In this document: in pieces, positions 47,930 through 59,448 of the stretch
Layout: every line of letters starts with the position of its first letter
Numbering within the stretch: position 1 is the stretch's first letter
NCBI GenBank assembly: GCA_038496445.1
Contig: JALMLS010000523.1
Location: 49,110 to 113,109 of the forward strand
Source: Trichosphaerium sp. ATCC 40318
Taxonomy: Eukaryota > Discosea > Flabellinia > Trichosidae
DNA length: 64,000 nt
Direction: 5' to 3'
Program-made: the position numbers and the translations under genes
The notes under the pieces: model-generated
The model's database searches: none
Told to the model about the DNA's origin: nothing
The model's input: the letters and a program-made list of their open reading frames with translations, nothing else

Positions 47930-48026
47930 TTTTTTGGAAGCTAAGGCATGTGATGCTTGTTTTTGGTTTTCTTACAAGCAATTCGGGAATTGCACCTCCT
48001 TTTATGTGCGCGGCGTGTTATAAGCG
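47930..48026 (+). pseudogene. Truncated 5' fragment of the PH-domain gene
   Basis: Reads GGAAGCTAAGGCATGTGAT, GCAATTCGGGAATTGCACC and TTTTATGTGCGCGGCG, matching the 5' flank and first codons (MCAA) of the PH gene at 14.06 kb in opposite orientation, then stops matching. No PH core follows. Confidence 0.65.
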
Positions 48027-48813
48027 TAAATATTGAGGTAATTTTTGACTTTGTGTTTATTGTTGTAAGTCACAGGTAATCAACTTTCGTTACAAAATAC
48101 CTTCGTTCCAAAAGACTGGGCACATGAAAACTTTGTCTTGTCTCTGATTGCTTGTCAACGAAGAAGAACGTATATACCCTTTGAATAGTTTAACACTTGA
48201 GTTGGATATGTGACTTTTGAGTTGACATTCTAAAAAGACTGGGTTTGGAATGAAATACTGCTATTTTGGTTATATCTACAGCTAGTTTTTTCTAGATGGT
48301 TTGTGAAGTAACCACTAGAGTATACAAGTTAGCCTATATTTACCGTTACAGTGTGCATTTTTGTGACGATACGATCAAGTCACCTGCATATTGTTTAATG
48401 AAACTGCCTGGCTGTTAACTAAAGCAGGTTTGCTTTCGAACAAACTATATGCTAACAGTTGTGAACAAAACTAAATAATGTTTATTGTTAATCTTGGTCA
48501 ACTCTCCAAGATAAAAGCTCGAGCTGATGGTGTTAGTTTAGTCACTTTTATGACTTAGTCATTTGAGTTGTGGGAAATACTTCTTGGTATTTGTCTGCAT
48601 TACCACAACAAGCCCACTACTAAAACCGTGCAAATGTCTGAAATAATATTGGTATTTATGTTTAAACAATCACCACATCGAACTCAGAGCAGCTAGTAAC
48701 AACAAATTGCCTATTTTGCACAAGCAAAAAGGTGTTAGGGTACAAAAAATTTGGAATGTGCAGAGTAGATAGACAATGAACTTGGTTTCAATGTAAAGTG
48801 GAACATGTTTATT
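48027..48813. other. Intergenic region
   Basis: No frame or exon with a recognisable product. It follows the duplicated segment and reaches the 3' end of the F-box gene. Confidence 0.45.
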
Positions 48814-51190
48814 TTATATTGGATTTAGCCCCAATCCGCGTATGAAACCTTCAGCTGTTGATACATCAAGTGTTGATACAAAGTGTGAGTATGATCGCAA
48901 CAAGTTGTTGGTGAGTTGTCCACCAAAGAAGTCTATCAAGTCTGCAACTTCGTTTAATGAACGCCCTAAAGAAAGAGACTCTTAAAAACCAATCTTGAGT
49001 ACTAATAGATGTCTTGTATTTGATAAAAAGACAAACACATTGCTTTGATTATGGTTCAAGCTACAAATAAAAAAAGTTACCTCTTCGCCAATAGATGCGG
49101 TGTGCTATCCATGAATGTTTACAAAATAATTTCTTTGTTTCCTGTGATTCTCTACTAATACTACTTGCAAAGGGTTGGATAATATCTGCCCATGAAACTT
49201 CTGAAGATTCCTAAGAAAATATTGTACATTAGATATTTTTGTTGACAAACAATATCACGTGATTTGATTTTTTTTAACTTGGAAGATATACACAACATAC
49301 AATTATAATAAAGTGTATAATAAACCTGGCAAGTAATGAGTTGTATCCACGATAAAAGAATCTTTTGGCATCTTTTTTGATTGTTAATATTATCTTTGGA
49401 TACAGCTCAGTAAGAGCAATGAGTATTCTAAAGATACTTATAAAAACTAAATAAACAGACTTAGCAAGAATCTTTTTTTAACGCTCTACAGAAAAAACCT
49501 TATTCTATTCCTTCAAGAAGAGGTAATAGAGTCAAGGTATTTGTGTAGTAGAGGATTATTCAACCTCATTTGTGGTTGATTTGAAGGCCATAAATAGGAA
49601 GTGCAATACTCACGTATACATTCTGGTTCTTTGAAGGCACTCTTCCGTAGGATTATACGTAGTATGAGTACAATGCTATCACTTATTTTCAATCCGTTGT
49701 GTAGTTTTCTGTTAGCTTTAATGGACTCCTTAAAAAACCTTTGTAGTAATGGAAGAGCCCTAAACATTCAATGAAAAAACACTAAGTACAGTAAAAAAAC
49801 AAGTGGGTGGAAAAGATTAAAGTATGAATCAAAAAATATCAAAACGAAGGCTCACCTTTTACCATGGATGTTGTTTACCCAAATAGGAAAGAAAACCCTG
49901 TTAGACACCTTTTGGCTGGTTATAGTAGTGTCAAAGTATAAGTATTGAATGCTAGTTAAGTGAAAACCTAGAAGAGTATTTTTCCATGAACTATAAGTAA
50001 TACCACATTTTGATTGTTTTGTATCCTTAAACAAACAACATAAGATTCAATTCTCCAAAAGATAAATATCTAACTCACCAGGTATAAATCTGTACGTGAT
50101 GTTCTAGGATCAAATCTTTGTTGGTCAGGGAAAGCATATTGCAGCTTTTTCCACCACAAACTAAAAGAAAAATTATTGGTTTGTTTAAGAATTGCTTTGT
50201 TGATGCATACCTCATATCTCCAGATACTCGTTTGAAGTTTACACAAACAACCCTCACGTTTGAAAGGGATGTGATGGAAAGAGAACTGAAGATGTGTAGG
50301 AGTATCTCATCTGGTAGCTGGATACTTTCTTGGCTCTCATTCAAAGTTTGTGTGTTTGTTTTGCTTCTTGGTTTTCGTTGGTTATTCTTTCTCTGCTTTG
50401 GTATGTCAGTTGGTTGGCTATGCATCGATGCCAATGATTTATAATCAGTCTGTATAAGATAACTGGAAAGGTCTACATCACCATATGTCTTCACATGAAG
50501 TATAGGTTTTGTAAATAGAATGGGTGTTCTTTTAACAAAAGTGTCTTTGAACTGAGGACATGGAGTTTCTGTGCAGTGTTCACATGTCTTACAACGAAAA
50601 TCTACATCCTAAATACATTGTAAACAATTATATAAAACAGATTACTAGTTAACTCTTGACATACAGACTTGAAGCAAATGCTTGTGTTTGGATCTTCCAC
50701 GTTTTCATAAATTGTTGGTAGATAGTGTGACATGTCTTTTGATTCATAGGTATCGTTTAAGCGTTTCTGAGAATACTTAACAAGGTTTTGGTCTCCTATT
50801 GTACTAGTTGTGAAGAAACACTTTGGAACAAGTACTATTGGGTGCTCTCTTGGGTATTTGTTGAGGTCGATTATGATATGAATGTATGACTTTTTGTCTT
50901 TTGATCTCATATTAACATGCAGGTGTTTACTGCTTTGTACAGGGTGAATGAATATCTAAATGTCTTACTTAGCATGATGAAACAAGGTGGCTCTCCATCA
51001 TCCGCGTAGGATAGGATTGTAGTGGCAGTAATCGTGGCTTTAGCCCACAGATTTGCCGTTGAGGTATTAAACGCACGTTTTCAAAAGGGTTTGAGCCAAG
51101 AAGCTTTGTTTCGTTTCTAAAACGATCTGCCGATGGATCTCTCTTTAATTCCTTTGTAACAGTAGTGGTGTAACGTGAATGATAGGTCAT
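48814..51190 (-). CDS. F-box protein with unrecognised N- and C-terminal regions
   Basis: The clear domain is IQLPDEILLHIFSSLSITSL followed by SNVRVVCVNFKRVSGDM, joined by an intron to SLWWKKLQYAFPDQQRFDPR. Upstream exons encode MRSKDKKSYIHIIIDLNKYP, PIVLVPKCFFTTSTIGDQN and FRCKTCEHCTETPCPQFKD (a CxxC-rich patch). Downstream exons encode RALPLLQRFFKESIKANRKL, EVSWADIIQPFASSISRES and GRSLNEVADLIDFFGGQLTN, ending TAEGFIRGLGLNPI at TAA 48814. F-box proteins recruit substrates to SCF ligases. ATG 51190 opens a frame with the first exon, but the join to the next exon is unsure, and a frame-shifted piece (TTILSYADDGEPPCFIML) in the same exon may be the real reading. Confidence 0.62.
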
Positions 51191-51582
51191 TGAGGTAAAT
51201 GCCTTGTGTTCGTTGAAGAAAATGTCTGGTTAAGGACACATTTTGGAAATAAGGCAAGATTTCTTGTTCTTTAAACGAGTTGACCTGTCAGGTGTAGGTT
51301 GAGGTGTTACTGTTTTATGATGTAAACGAGAATACGCAACAGGGAAACTAATTGGAAGGGTCTCACTGCTCAAATACAATTCATGAATCAATAGACTAAA
51401 ACGGAAGAATAGGAACTTTGTGGATAATTTCAGTGAATCAAAAACGATGTTGAACTTTGTTCTTGTAGTGTAATCAATGGGTGGAAAAGTAGAAAATATT
51501 TTAGAACTAAATTGGGGTACAAGGAAATTGGTAGTAATTTTCTGTTTATCTTTTTTTCAACACCTTTTGCACTTTTTTTGAT
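51191..51582. other. Intergenic region
   Basis: Short interval between the F-box gene start and the formin 3' end, both on the minus strand. No exon seen. Confidence 0.4.
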
Positions 51583-54500
51583 TCAATTCTTAGGCCCAAG
51601 CAATGCGCCAGTTGTCATTCTTCCACCGCCTCGACCAAACTAAAATATAAAAATAAGAATATGATATCATTGTTTCAATAGGCACGATCAAGAGTAAGAC
51701 CTTGTGCAAAAAAGAAAAATAAAGGAAAGATCATTTGTTAAAAAAAATAAGACTCTTGGTTGTTTACCTTTAGCCTCTTTCTTGCTTTAACAACATCAGC
51801 TTGAATACAACTTGATACAATACTACTAAAGTCCTTAAAGAATAAAAACATCTCAGCAAAGAATGCATAACGATGAATATCCTCGTTTGCTCTATCAAGT
51901 ACATCCTTTGCATTTCCCTAAACTCAACCATTACTTAATAAATCACGTGAATAATCACGTGCCATTTTCAACGGTGGTGCATATAGCTCTACCCAAGCTG
52001 ATGTGATTTCTCTAACAGACGCATCCTCTACAAAAGAGTAAGAAAATTTGATTTTTGTCGATCTGAGGAAAGCAGAAAAGGAATGTACGTTGCCAGGCTG
52101 TTTGATCATAATCTATACCACCAACAAAGTCTATAGCATCGCTTACTTTTCTAAGAAGAAGATTCATGTGCATAACACGTTTTCGCATATCAGCAGCAAA
52201 ATTCTTTATGGGTCAAGGAAATTTGCAATAAATCAAAGTAAAAATACAAGCTTGTTTGAGGATACTACCATGGAGTTTGTGAAAAATAGTTTACCGCTTT
52301 CTTCTTCATCTTGACTGTTCTCTTGTATTGCCTTTTCTATGTCCCATAGTTTTCTTAACGCTGTTGGTGGAACAAGTTGTCCATGAAGCAATGCTATTAG
52401 CGTGTTAGAAGAGGTTGTTGAAGATAAAAACTCAACCTGCAAGAGCTTTTTGGAACTTCTCTCCGAGGCTGCTTATGGTAAGAGCAGCGTCTTTATTCGT
52501 TTGGTAAAGTGTTTCAGTGATGAATCTAAGCACAGAGACCTTTGGATTTGCTGGTGATTTAATGTCATTGAGCTAGAAGATCAAACAGTTGTGAACAAGC
52601 TAACGGCAATGAATCAATAATGTCTTACCTTTAGTAATGAATTGATATTGAAGCCTCTTGTCTTCCTTGTTGATAAGTGATTCATTACGCCTATTACCAT
52701 CTAGTAAAGATAAAAAGTTAGTGTAGTTCAAAAAGGGTTGTCGCTATTACCTCCAAGAACACTTTGAAGTTTTTCCCGCCAAGTTCTTTTACAACATTAA
52801 GTACGTCCATAACACCCTACCACTCTAAGTTCACATAACCGTGCCAACTAGCCGAGCAGGCGTACGTCTGTTTTCTCTGCAATCGATTCTAAAAATTCTT
52901 CTTTCCATTTCATCAATGGTAGACGTGTCACAATGTCAGGACACTCATTGTACATCTGAATAAAAAATAAACAAAGGCAAGCAAAAAAAGTGCGTTCGTG
53001 CCTTAACCAGAAATTGTGATCCTTTCTCGAGTGCATCCATACGTCCTTCGTAGGCTATACATCGTGCATACTATAACGTTATTTTCTGTAAGTTAAAGAT
53101 TAGATAATAATCATCCAAATCGTACGTCTTCTTTGTATTCTTGTGCATGTTTCTGACTTACAAAGATTGGTGTTATCACTTGAAGTACATCTATTGTTAT
53201 TGTTTTTGATAGTTTCATTTTATGAATGCAATCAATAAGATGTCTCAAATCAAGGTTTGAAGAACGCAAGAATATCTCTAAAAAAATATCACGTGTTAGA
53301 AAGAAAGATCAAAGAACGTGTTGTTTGGCTGCAAGAAAAAAAAGAGATGTTTTGTAGTTTCTCTTTGCACGTGACTTACTCAGCATGCGTTCGCGCTTTG
53401 GTGCCAGTGATATCAATTTATTCTCTTCTTTTTTAACTGTAGGTCCAGCAGATACAGTAACGCGACCTGTCTTCATTGTAAACTGTTGTTCTAATACTTC
53501 TGCTTTAATTCCATGAAGCTCTGGTTTCATATCGTGGAATATAGTATCCTTTGTCATAGAAATACTCTTTACCCTAAATAAAACAAAAACATGTCAGACT
53601 CACGTGTACGAGTATGTACCCAAGGGTACTGCACTAACCTGTTTGCAATATTCAAAAATTTTCTTGTTGGTTTCTTTTTAGCACCAGGAGGAGGAGGAGG
53701 GCCGGGAGCGCTTGGTGGAGGTGGTGGAGCAGGCGGTCCTGGTACTGGTGGAGCATTTGGTGGTGAAGGGATTCCAGGTGGAGGTGGAGCGCCAGGAGGA
53801 GGTGGAGGTATATCACCATCTGCCAACATCACCTTGTGTTAAGTTAAGCTTGATTATTGTTTATTTGAGCTTCTTACCTGTGGTTTTGGATTCGCACGCT
53901 CCTTCGCTGTAACGAATTTTTTGAGTGAAAAGAAATTTGTTGTTTTTGTTTACCTTGCTTTCTGTTCTCAATGAGTTTATGAACAAATTCTATGAACGCT
54001 CGCGTTGGTGCTTGTGGTAATCCGAACGTTTCATTTGCAGGATCTTTTGGTTTGTTCGCTTTCTGTAAAAATCATCCATGTCAGTACAACAAACTGTTAT
54101 AAGTCTGCGCATACCTTAACCATTGGAACAACTACCTCAGGTTTGGTTATAACTACTTTACTATCTACCTACAATTAAAGTTAAGAGTGACTTATTCTGT
54201 TAGTTAAGTGATGATAGGTCCGTTTGTACTTTTTTATCAGATGGTGATGAACCTCCACCAGTATTCAATTGTTTTATCTTTTCTGTTAGTTGTTTAATCT
54301 TTTCTTCATCGCCTTTAGCCTTTTCTTCTAGCTTTTTAATCGTTTCCATCAGCTGTTAACAAGGTTAATCGAGGTACCCTAAACTATCACAAATGGGGCG
54401 TACTTCTGCTTCAGATGGCGGAGGTGGAGGTGCATCTAAGTCAACCTCAGAAGTAACAACTAGTGAAGACTCTTCTTCGTCTTTTGATTGTTCTTCTTTT

Positions 54501-57458
54501 AGCCTCCCTGTAGAGTTGTTATAATCATTGATATAAACGTGAGTCTGTCTATAAGTATTCACATACTTGAATTTGATCGTTTTAAGTTGCTACTATTCGC
54601 TCTCTGTGAAAGAAAACAAAGTAAGTTTCATGCGAACGAAAAAAAAAGAACAAGTCAAACTGCACGCACTGATGGTTTTGGAGACTTTAATAATCCGTTT
54701 ACCTGTATATTTGTGTTAATGGAATATGTATTTAAGGTCATTTCTTATCTTACCTTTGTTTTTACATCATACTTAAGGCCGTTATCATTGATAAGTTGCA
54801 TTAATGATCTAACATCACTTTCAAGACTTCTTGCTAGTTTTTTAAGAGCTCTTGCTTCTTTATCACGTTTGCGAAGTCTAAGCTTATACTTATCAAGCTC
54901 TTGTAATACGAGAGCGTAGTCAGCGCTTGAATTAGCTAAAAAAGAGTGAGAACAACCAACAAAAGAATAAAAGATGTCAAAAAGATTACATAAAAAAACC
55001 GAACCTGGGTTTGTTGATAGAATTCTATCCTCTTGTTGTAAGTAAGCATCAACCTCTTTTCTTAAAATAGCAACATCTTCATATTTATCTAGTATTTTCT
55101 ATTCATGTCACGTGTTAAAAAAAAACTGAAAAAAAGTTTTTGTTGGTGACTTTACCTCAAAGTTCTCCCTCATGAGTCCGGTTTTAGGATGATTAAGTGC
55201 AGGTTCTTTTAAGAAACCATATTTATCATTATTTGATATACATATTGTCAACAGTCGCAGGAAATTAGCCTGGATGATGTAAGGAATGACGTCAATGTGA
55301 CATGTTCGTGTTTTATTAAAGTATGTACCTTGAACTCAAGATTTGTACCCTCCCAAAGCTCTTCTAGAAGATCTCCAGTGACTCCAGTATGTACAACAAT
55401 GAACGATTTAACAGAAACAATCATTGAGCTAGTTAAAAACACGTGAGCGTTTTTATGCTTATTACCAAACAAAAGTAATAAACTCAAGTTCGTACTCCAC
55501 AACTGCATCGTTCTTAGCCATTCGAATAAGTAAACTAAACACGAGAACAACTTCTTCAATATCAACGCAGTCTATAACACTAACCAATAACTTGAGGTTA
55601 TCAAGAATGGTCAAGCAAGTTTTACTGATCTAAAGAGTACCTATTAATGAAGCAATTGTAGACTTAATCCTACGTAAAAAAACCCGGCTTAAACAAAAAT
55701 ATCACGTGACACCTTTAGCAACTTTGGTACCCCCAAAACCAGAAATGTTCAATAACAGATATTAAAAAATACGCACCTGTTCGTATCGTACAGCGTGATC
55801 AATTGTGTGAACCAAGTACTTCACCATATCGATATCTTGATCAGTAAATGTACGTGCTGCGCTCCTATCCATCTCGCGTTATTAATGAACCGATAATGAA
55901 TACTACTAGCTATATTAGCCATACCTAATCTTACTCATTTTGAAGCTAAGACATTCAACTATCCAAACTAATCCATCACGCCTTATAAACTCTTTTCTCC
56001 AGTTTTTAATATCCTCCTGTGCAGCCTTTTCGTTGTCTTTTAAAAATCACTTACACTACTCTTAGTACCTTTCTCTTTACACTTAACTTTGAGTTTAGGG
56101 TAGTAAGCACATCAATTGTCACATCGCCACGCTTTAAAAGGCCTACAGTTTGATTAAAAACATATCCACGTGGCGCCTAAAATGATCTTTTTTTGAAGTT
56201 TTCGGAAGTACCTATAAAATACTCTGGTTCTTGTTTTCTTTGCATGTGCTTTTCTTGTGCTACACGAAGCTGTTGAATAAGCGCCCATTTTTCACCAACA
56301 TTAGTTCTTTTTGGAATAACACCCGTTGGAAGTGATCTCTAAATATCTTTCAATTTAATCTTGATACATATTATACAAGGAATCATTTGTACGTACACAT
56401 GCTTTCTTATACATACTATCAATTTCGCGAACAGACATGAGCTTATTTATGTCAAACTTTGAAAAAAATTAGCGGCAACAAAGAAATAATACACGAAAGG
56501 AAAAACTTGTGGGTTCCTTACGTCGAAATGAACTTGCATGTGGATTTGACCAAGTTTAGTTCCAGAAAATTCCTTTCTAAAGCCAATACCAGAACCAGTT
56601 TTCTCTCTCATTTTCCTAAAACGCCTTCTCTTCAACTACACAGACAATTATTTTTATTGTTTTTTTTTGCTTCTTGAAAAAACTTGCTTACTTGTATCCA
56701 AAAGTCGTGTGGCTTATTATCAGCGAAATTGACCACAGGTATTTCAACAACACCCATGCTTGCTGTCATAATAAAGTTGACATATTCGAATACTTCAACA
56801 CGTAATAAAACAGGATCTGATTTTGTTCCAAGGTCATGAACTATCCTATAAAAATCCACAAAAATTAAATCACGTGATACTTGTCTTCCATGGTTTTAAC
56901 GTTATTTCAGTAAAAATAAAAAAAAACAGACACGTGACTAATAATAATATATCTTACGTAGCTGAAGTGAAAGCCCACATGACCTTACCCTTATCTGAAG
57001 CGATTGGCGCTAAAAAACACAAAAAGGTTACTACTTGTGGGTTTTTTAACCAAAATTCAACAAAAAAAATCCTAACGCGTACGGCTTGCTTCTTTGTGAT
57101 GTAGCACGCTCATTGTCACCCACGTATTATTATTAGAGAATCTTCCAGCTAAATTTATTAACAACCAACAAAAATAAAACAATCACGTGCTTCGTTACAA
57201 CGAAGTCTATAAGATAAGAAAAAACCTATGTTTTCGGTTTTCAAAACAAGACAACAATTTACCTCCGCTTTTCTTTTTTCCTAGCTGACCGATCTGTCTG
57301 CCCTCTAATATCGTCACTTGTAACAAGGCCTTGTCAAAATAAAGAGTTGGGTCAAGTTTGCCAACGTGATCCTCTAATTCATCTCCAACGTCTCCAACTG
57401 TATTCCGCTCAAACCCAAAGGCATCTTGAGCGAGAGTGTCTTCACTACTGGATTCCAT
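51583..57458 (-). CDS. Formin with an N-terminal C2-like domain
   Basis: Actin nucleator and elongator. ATG 57458 gives MESSSEDTLAQDAFGFERNT, then a C2-like beta-sandwich (ALLQVTILEGRQIGQLGKKK, SDPVLLRVEVFEYVNFIMTA, GTKLGQIHMQVHFD). Next comes an all-helical region (exons 56.4 to 54.5 kb) in the position of GBD/FH3, with coiled-coil exons. FH1 is proline-rich: PPPPPGAPPPPGIPSPPNAP and PPPPPSAPGPPPPPG. FH2 follows: KSISMTKDTIFHDMKPELHG, NLDLRHLIDCIHKMKLSKT, GGKNFKVFLEVMVIGVMNHL and GFNINSLLKLNDIKSPANPK. The usual GNxxN motif is here IGVMN, so FH2 is somewhat divergent. The end is FGRGGGRMTTGALLGPKN, with stop at 51583 and no clear DAD. The GBD/FH3 call rests on position, not on motifs. Confidence 0.8.
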
Positions 57459-57899
57459 CGTGTATTAAGGATAGCAACACGCTACAGTTTATACTTTATA
57501 TTAATTAACGCGTTATTTGGCAAAAAGAAGGTGGCTAGCAATATGAGAAAGAAAGACTTAATGAGAGAAAGGTGACTTGTTTTTTTTTGTTTTTGATTCT
57601 CAAAAAGTCCGAAATACTCCTATTCACGAAGTGACGTTTTGTGTTATGATCACACGAACTGTAATGGTTAATGAATACAGTATTCCGACAATGTAAGTAT
57701 TTCCTTTACCCCTATTTTTGTATTTTCTGCACCTCATGTCTACACGGAATGTTGAACAGCAATATTTATTCTATTTTTCAAGATCAGTTTTAATGCCTTT
57801 TTTTTTAGTTTTTTGGAGCTTCGATAATGTTCAATAAATGGAGGTGTGCGTTGAAATACTTTGTAGTCAAAAAGCGCAAAACTCACTTTGGAAGCACGT
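57459..57899. other. Intergenic region
   Basis: Upstream region of the formin gene and 3' end of the frameshifted F-box/LRR gene. No exon recognised. Confidence 0.4.
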
Positions 57900-58737
57900 T
57901 CATTTATAATATTTACGTTTTTGGTTCCTCTTTGCTTTTGAGGTTATTTTAGTATGAACAGTGCGCAAAGTATAAACACCATTTAGTGATTTGATGCCTT
58001 CATCTGTAGCAGAAGTATAAGAGAGATCAAGTGTATGAACGCCTGCCAGTGATTTAATGCCTTCATCTGATATTTGCATACATCTAGTAAGGTCGATACT
58101 ATGTACACCAGCGAGTGCTCTTAAACCTTCATCTGTAACAGAAGTACGAGTAAGGTTAATGGTATGAACACCTACAAGTGCTTTGATGCCTTCATCTGAT
58201 ATTTGCATACATATACTAAGGTTGATACTATGTACACCAGCGAGTGCTCTTAAACCTTCATCTGTAACAGAAGTACGAGTAAGGTTAATGGTATGAACAC
58301 CAGCAAGGGCTTTGACACCTTCATCGTCAACATCAGAACATTCAAGATTAATCGTATGAATGCCAGCAAGTGCTAATACCTTTATCTTTCATATTGCAAA
58401 ATGGAAGATTTATGGAATGAACCCCGGTAAGTTGTTTTATGTCTTTGTATGTTAATTGATGTCTGTATGTTGATGTTATATTTCGACAATCAGCTAATAA
58501 TGAAAACAAATTAACTTTCTTCTTTATACAAACGCAAACCATAGAATTTCTCATAATACCCTTGTACTGTGCGATCCTCACCAAGTCTGGAATATTGTGA
58601 ATATAGACACGTCCATAGCCAACAATGGCGTGAATGATATCAGCCAATATACTACAAGATTGAGCAATAGAGAACTTATCTTTCTCTCTTATTCGACATA
58701 CAATCTTTGAAAGAACTTCTGGTGGACAATCAAGCAT
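57900..58737 (-). pseudogene. F-box/LRR protein of the GVHTI type, frameshifted
   Basis: The F-box part from ATG 58737 reads MLDCPPEVLSKIVCRIREKD and SCSILADIIHAIVGYGRVYI, then QLTGVHSINLPFCNMKDKGI. At about 58368-58378 the LRR frame is lost: the frame in use ends STCWHSYD and a stop, while the LRR continues in another frame as LALAGIHTINLECSDVDDEG, VKALAGVHTINLTRTSVTDE, through to KSLNGVYTLRTVHT and the stop at 57900. A two-base loss (or one-base gain) at this site explains it. All other repeats are open, so this is either a recent pseudogene or a sequencing error. Two 129-bp near-identical DNA repeats (58061 and 58190) lie in the LRR part, a setting prone to error or slippage. An upstream exon is possible. 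Confidence 0.7.
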
Positions 58738-58869
58738 ATTCGCCCTAAATTGTTTTAGTAACAACTCTTTGTGACTAGAAAAACACAACTTATGTATGTA
58801 TTCAAACTAAAATGTACGACTTCGGTATTGTTGATTTGTTACGGTGTTGTACACATGTCATTTCAAAGA

Positions 58870-59186
58870 TTACACTTGACACATAACGGCACTGAAAGAT
58901 AAATGTTCTTTAACCACAAAGGTGAATTGTAGAAGAATGTTTGTTTTTCTGAGAAAAATATCAACAACACGTACTTTCTTGGTTTGCACTTTGTCAAATT
59001 AAGATTCTTTGGTTGTTGTCCAACGTTCGTAAGTTGTTGCGTGATGGTTGTATCTGAGACGTTTAATATAGTTTCCACTTGTTTTACGAAGGTTTTGTGT
59101 TCTGGTGTAATTTTATTAAATAGATCCTTGTGGTTCTTGTGATAGTATGTGAGGGCTTGTTCTACGGTGATACCACAAAAACTCAT
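58870..59186 (-). CDS. Small protein of unknown function
   Basis: ATG 59186 gives MSFCGITVEQALTYYHKNHK, DLFNKITPEHKTFVKQVETI and NVSDTTITQQLTNVGQQPK. With donor AA|GTACGT and acceptor CTTTCAG the chain ends NAVMCQV at TAA 58870; a nearer acceptor (TTCTCAG) would leave a 26-nt intron and is less likely. The chain is helical and polar with no signal peptide. I do not recognise it. It lies between the F-box/LRR gene and the sulfatase. Confidence 0.45.
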
Positions 59187-59448
59187 GATTTGCTGTGTTT
59201 GGAATGCGATAACCAGTTTGCAACAACACTTAACTCCTTAAGCTAGATTGCCAAGAAATTTGAAAAATAGTCATTCTTTGTTAAGAGGAGATTTCACCTG
59301 TTCGAACCAAGGCTGATTGCGTGGGTTAAAGTCTGAGCGTGGAAACGGCTTTCAACTTTACTAGAGTAGCATTCACTTGTACAAGTAATTGTAGGTAACC
59401 GTTTAATAATGTTTGTGCCTAGTAGGGACCGGACCACTACCTTGTCTG

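Larger units (their letters stand above)
45362..48026. repeat. Inverted duplication, copy 2 (probable derived copy)
   Basis: This segment matches 14037-16632 in opposite orientation. The edge near 45362 is CAACCCGACAG-TAATCCGAAACTTTA, and the match ends near 48026 inside what are the first codons of the PH-domain gene in copy 1 (shared CCTCCTTTTATGTGCGCGGC, then divergence). Beyond 48026 the flank is unrelated, so the PH gene was cut by the duplication end. Confidence 0.85.

Noticed and set aside
53591-53842. Plus-strand Gly-rich frame at 53.6-53.8 kb
   Set aside because: It is the complement of the proline-rich FH1 region of the formin.
58950-58976. A 26-nt intron in the small gene at 58.9-59.2 kb
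   Set aside because: A further acceptor (CTTTCAG) gives an ordinary 83-nt intron and the same stop; the short form is possible but less likely.
59290-59440. GTTCGAACC near 59300 as a tRNA T-loop
   Set aside because: No acceptor, D or anticodon stems could be paired around it on either strand.
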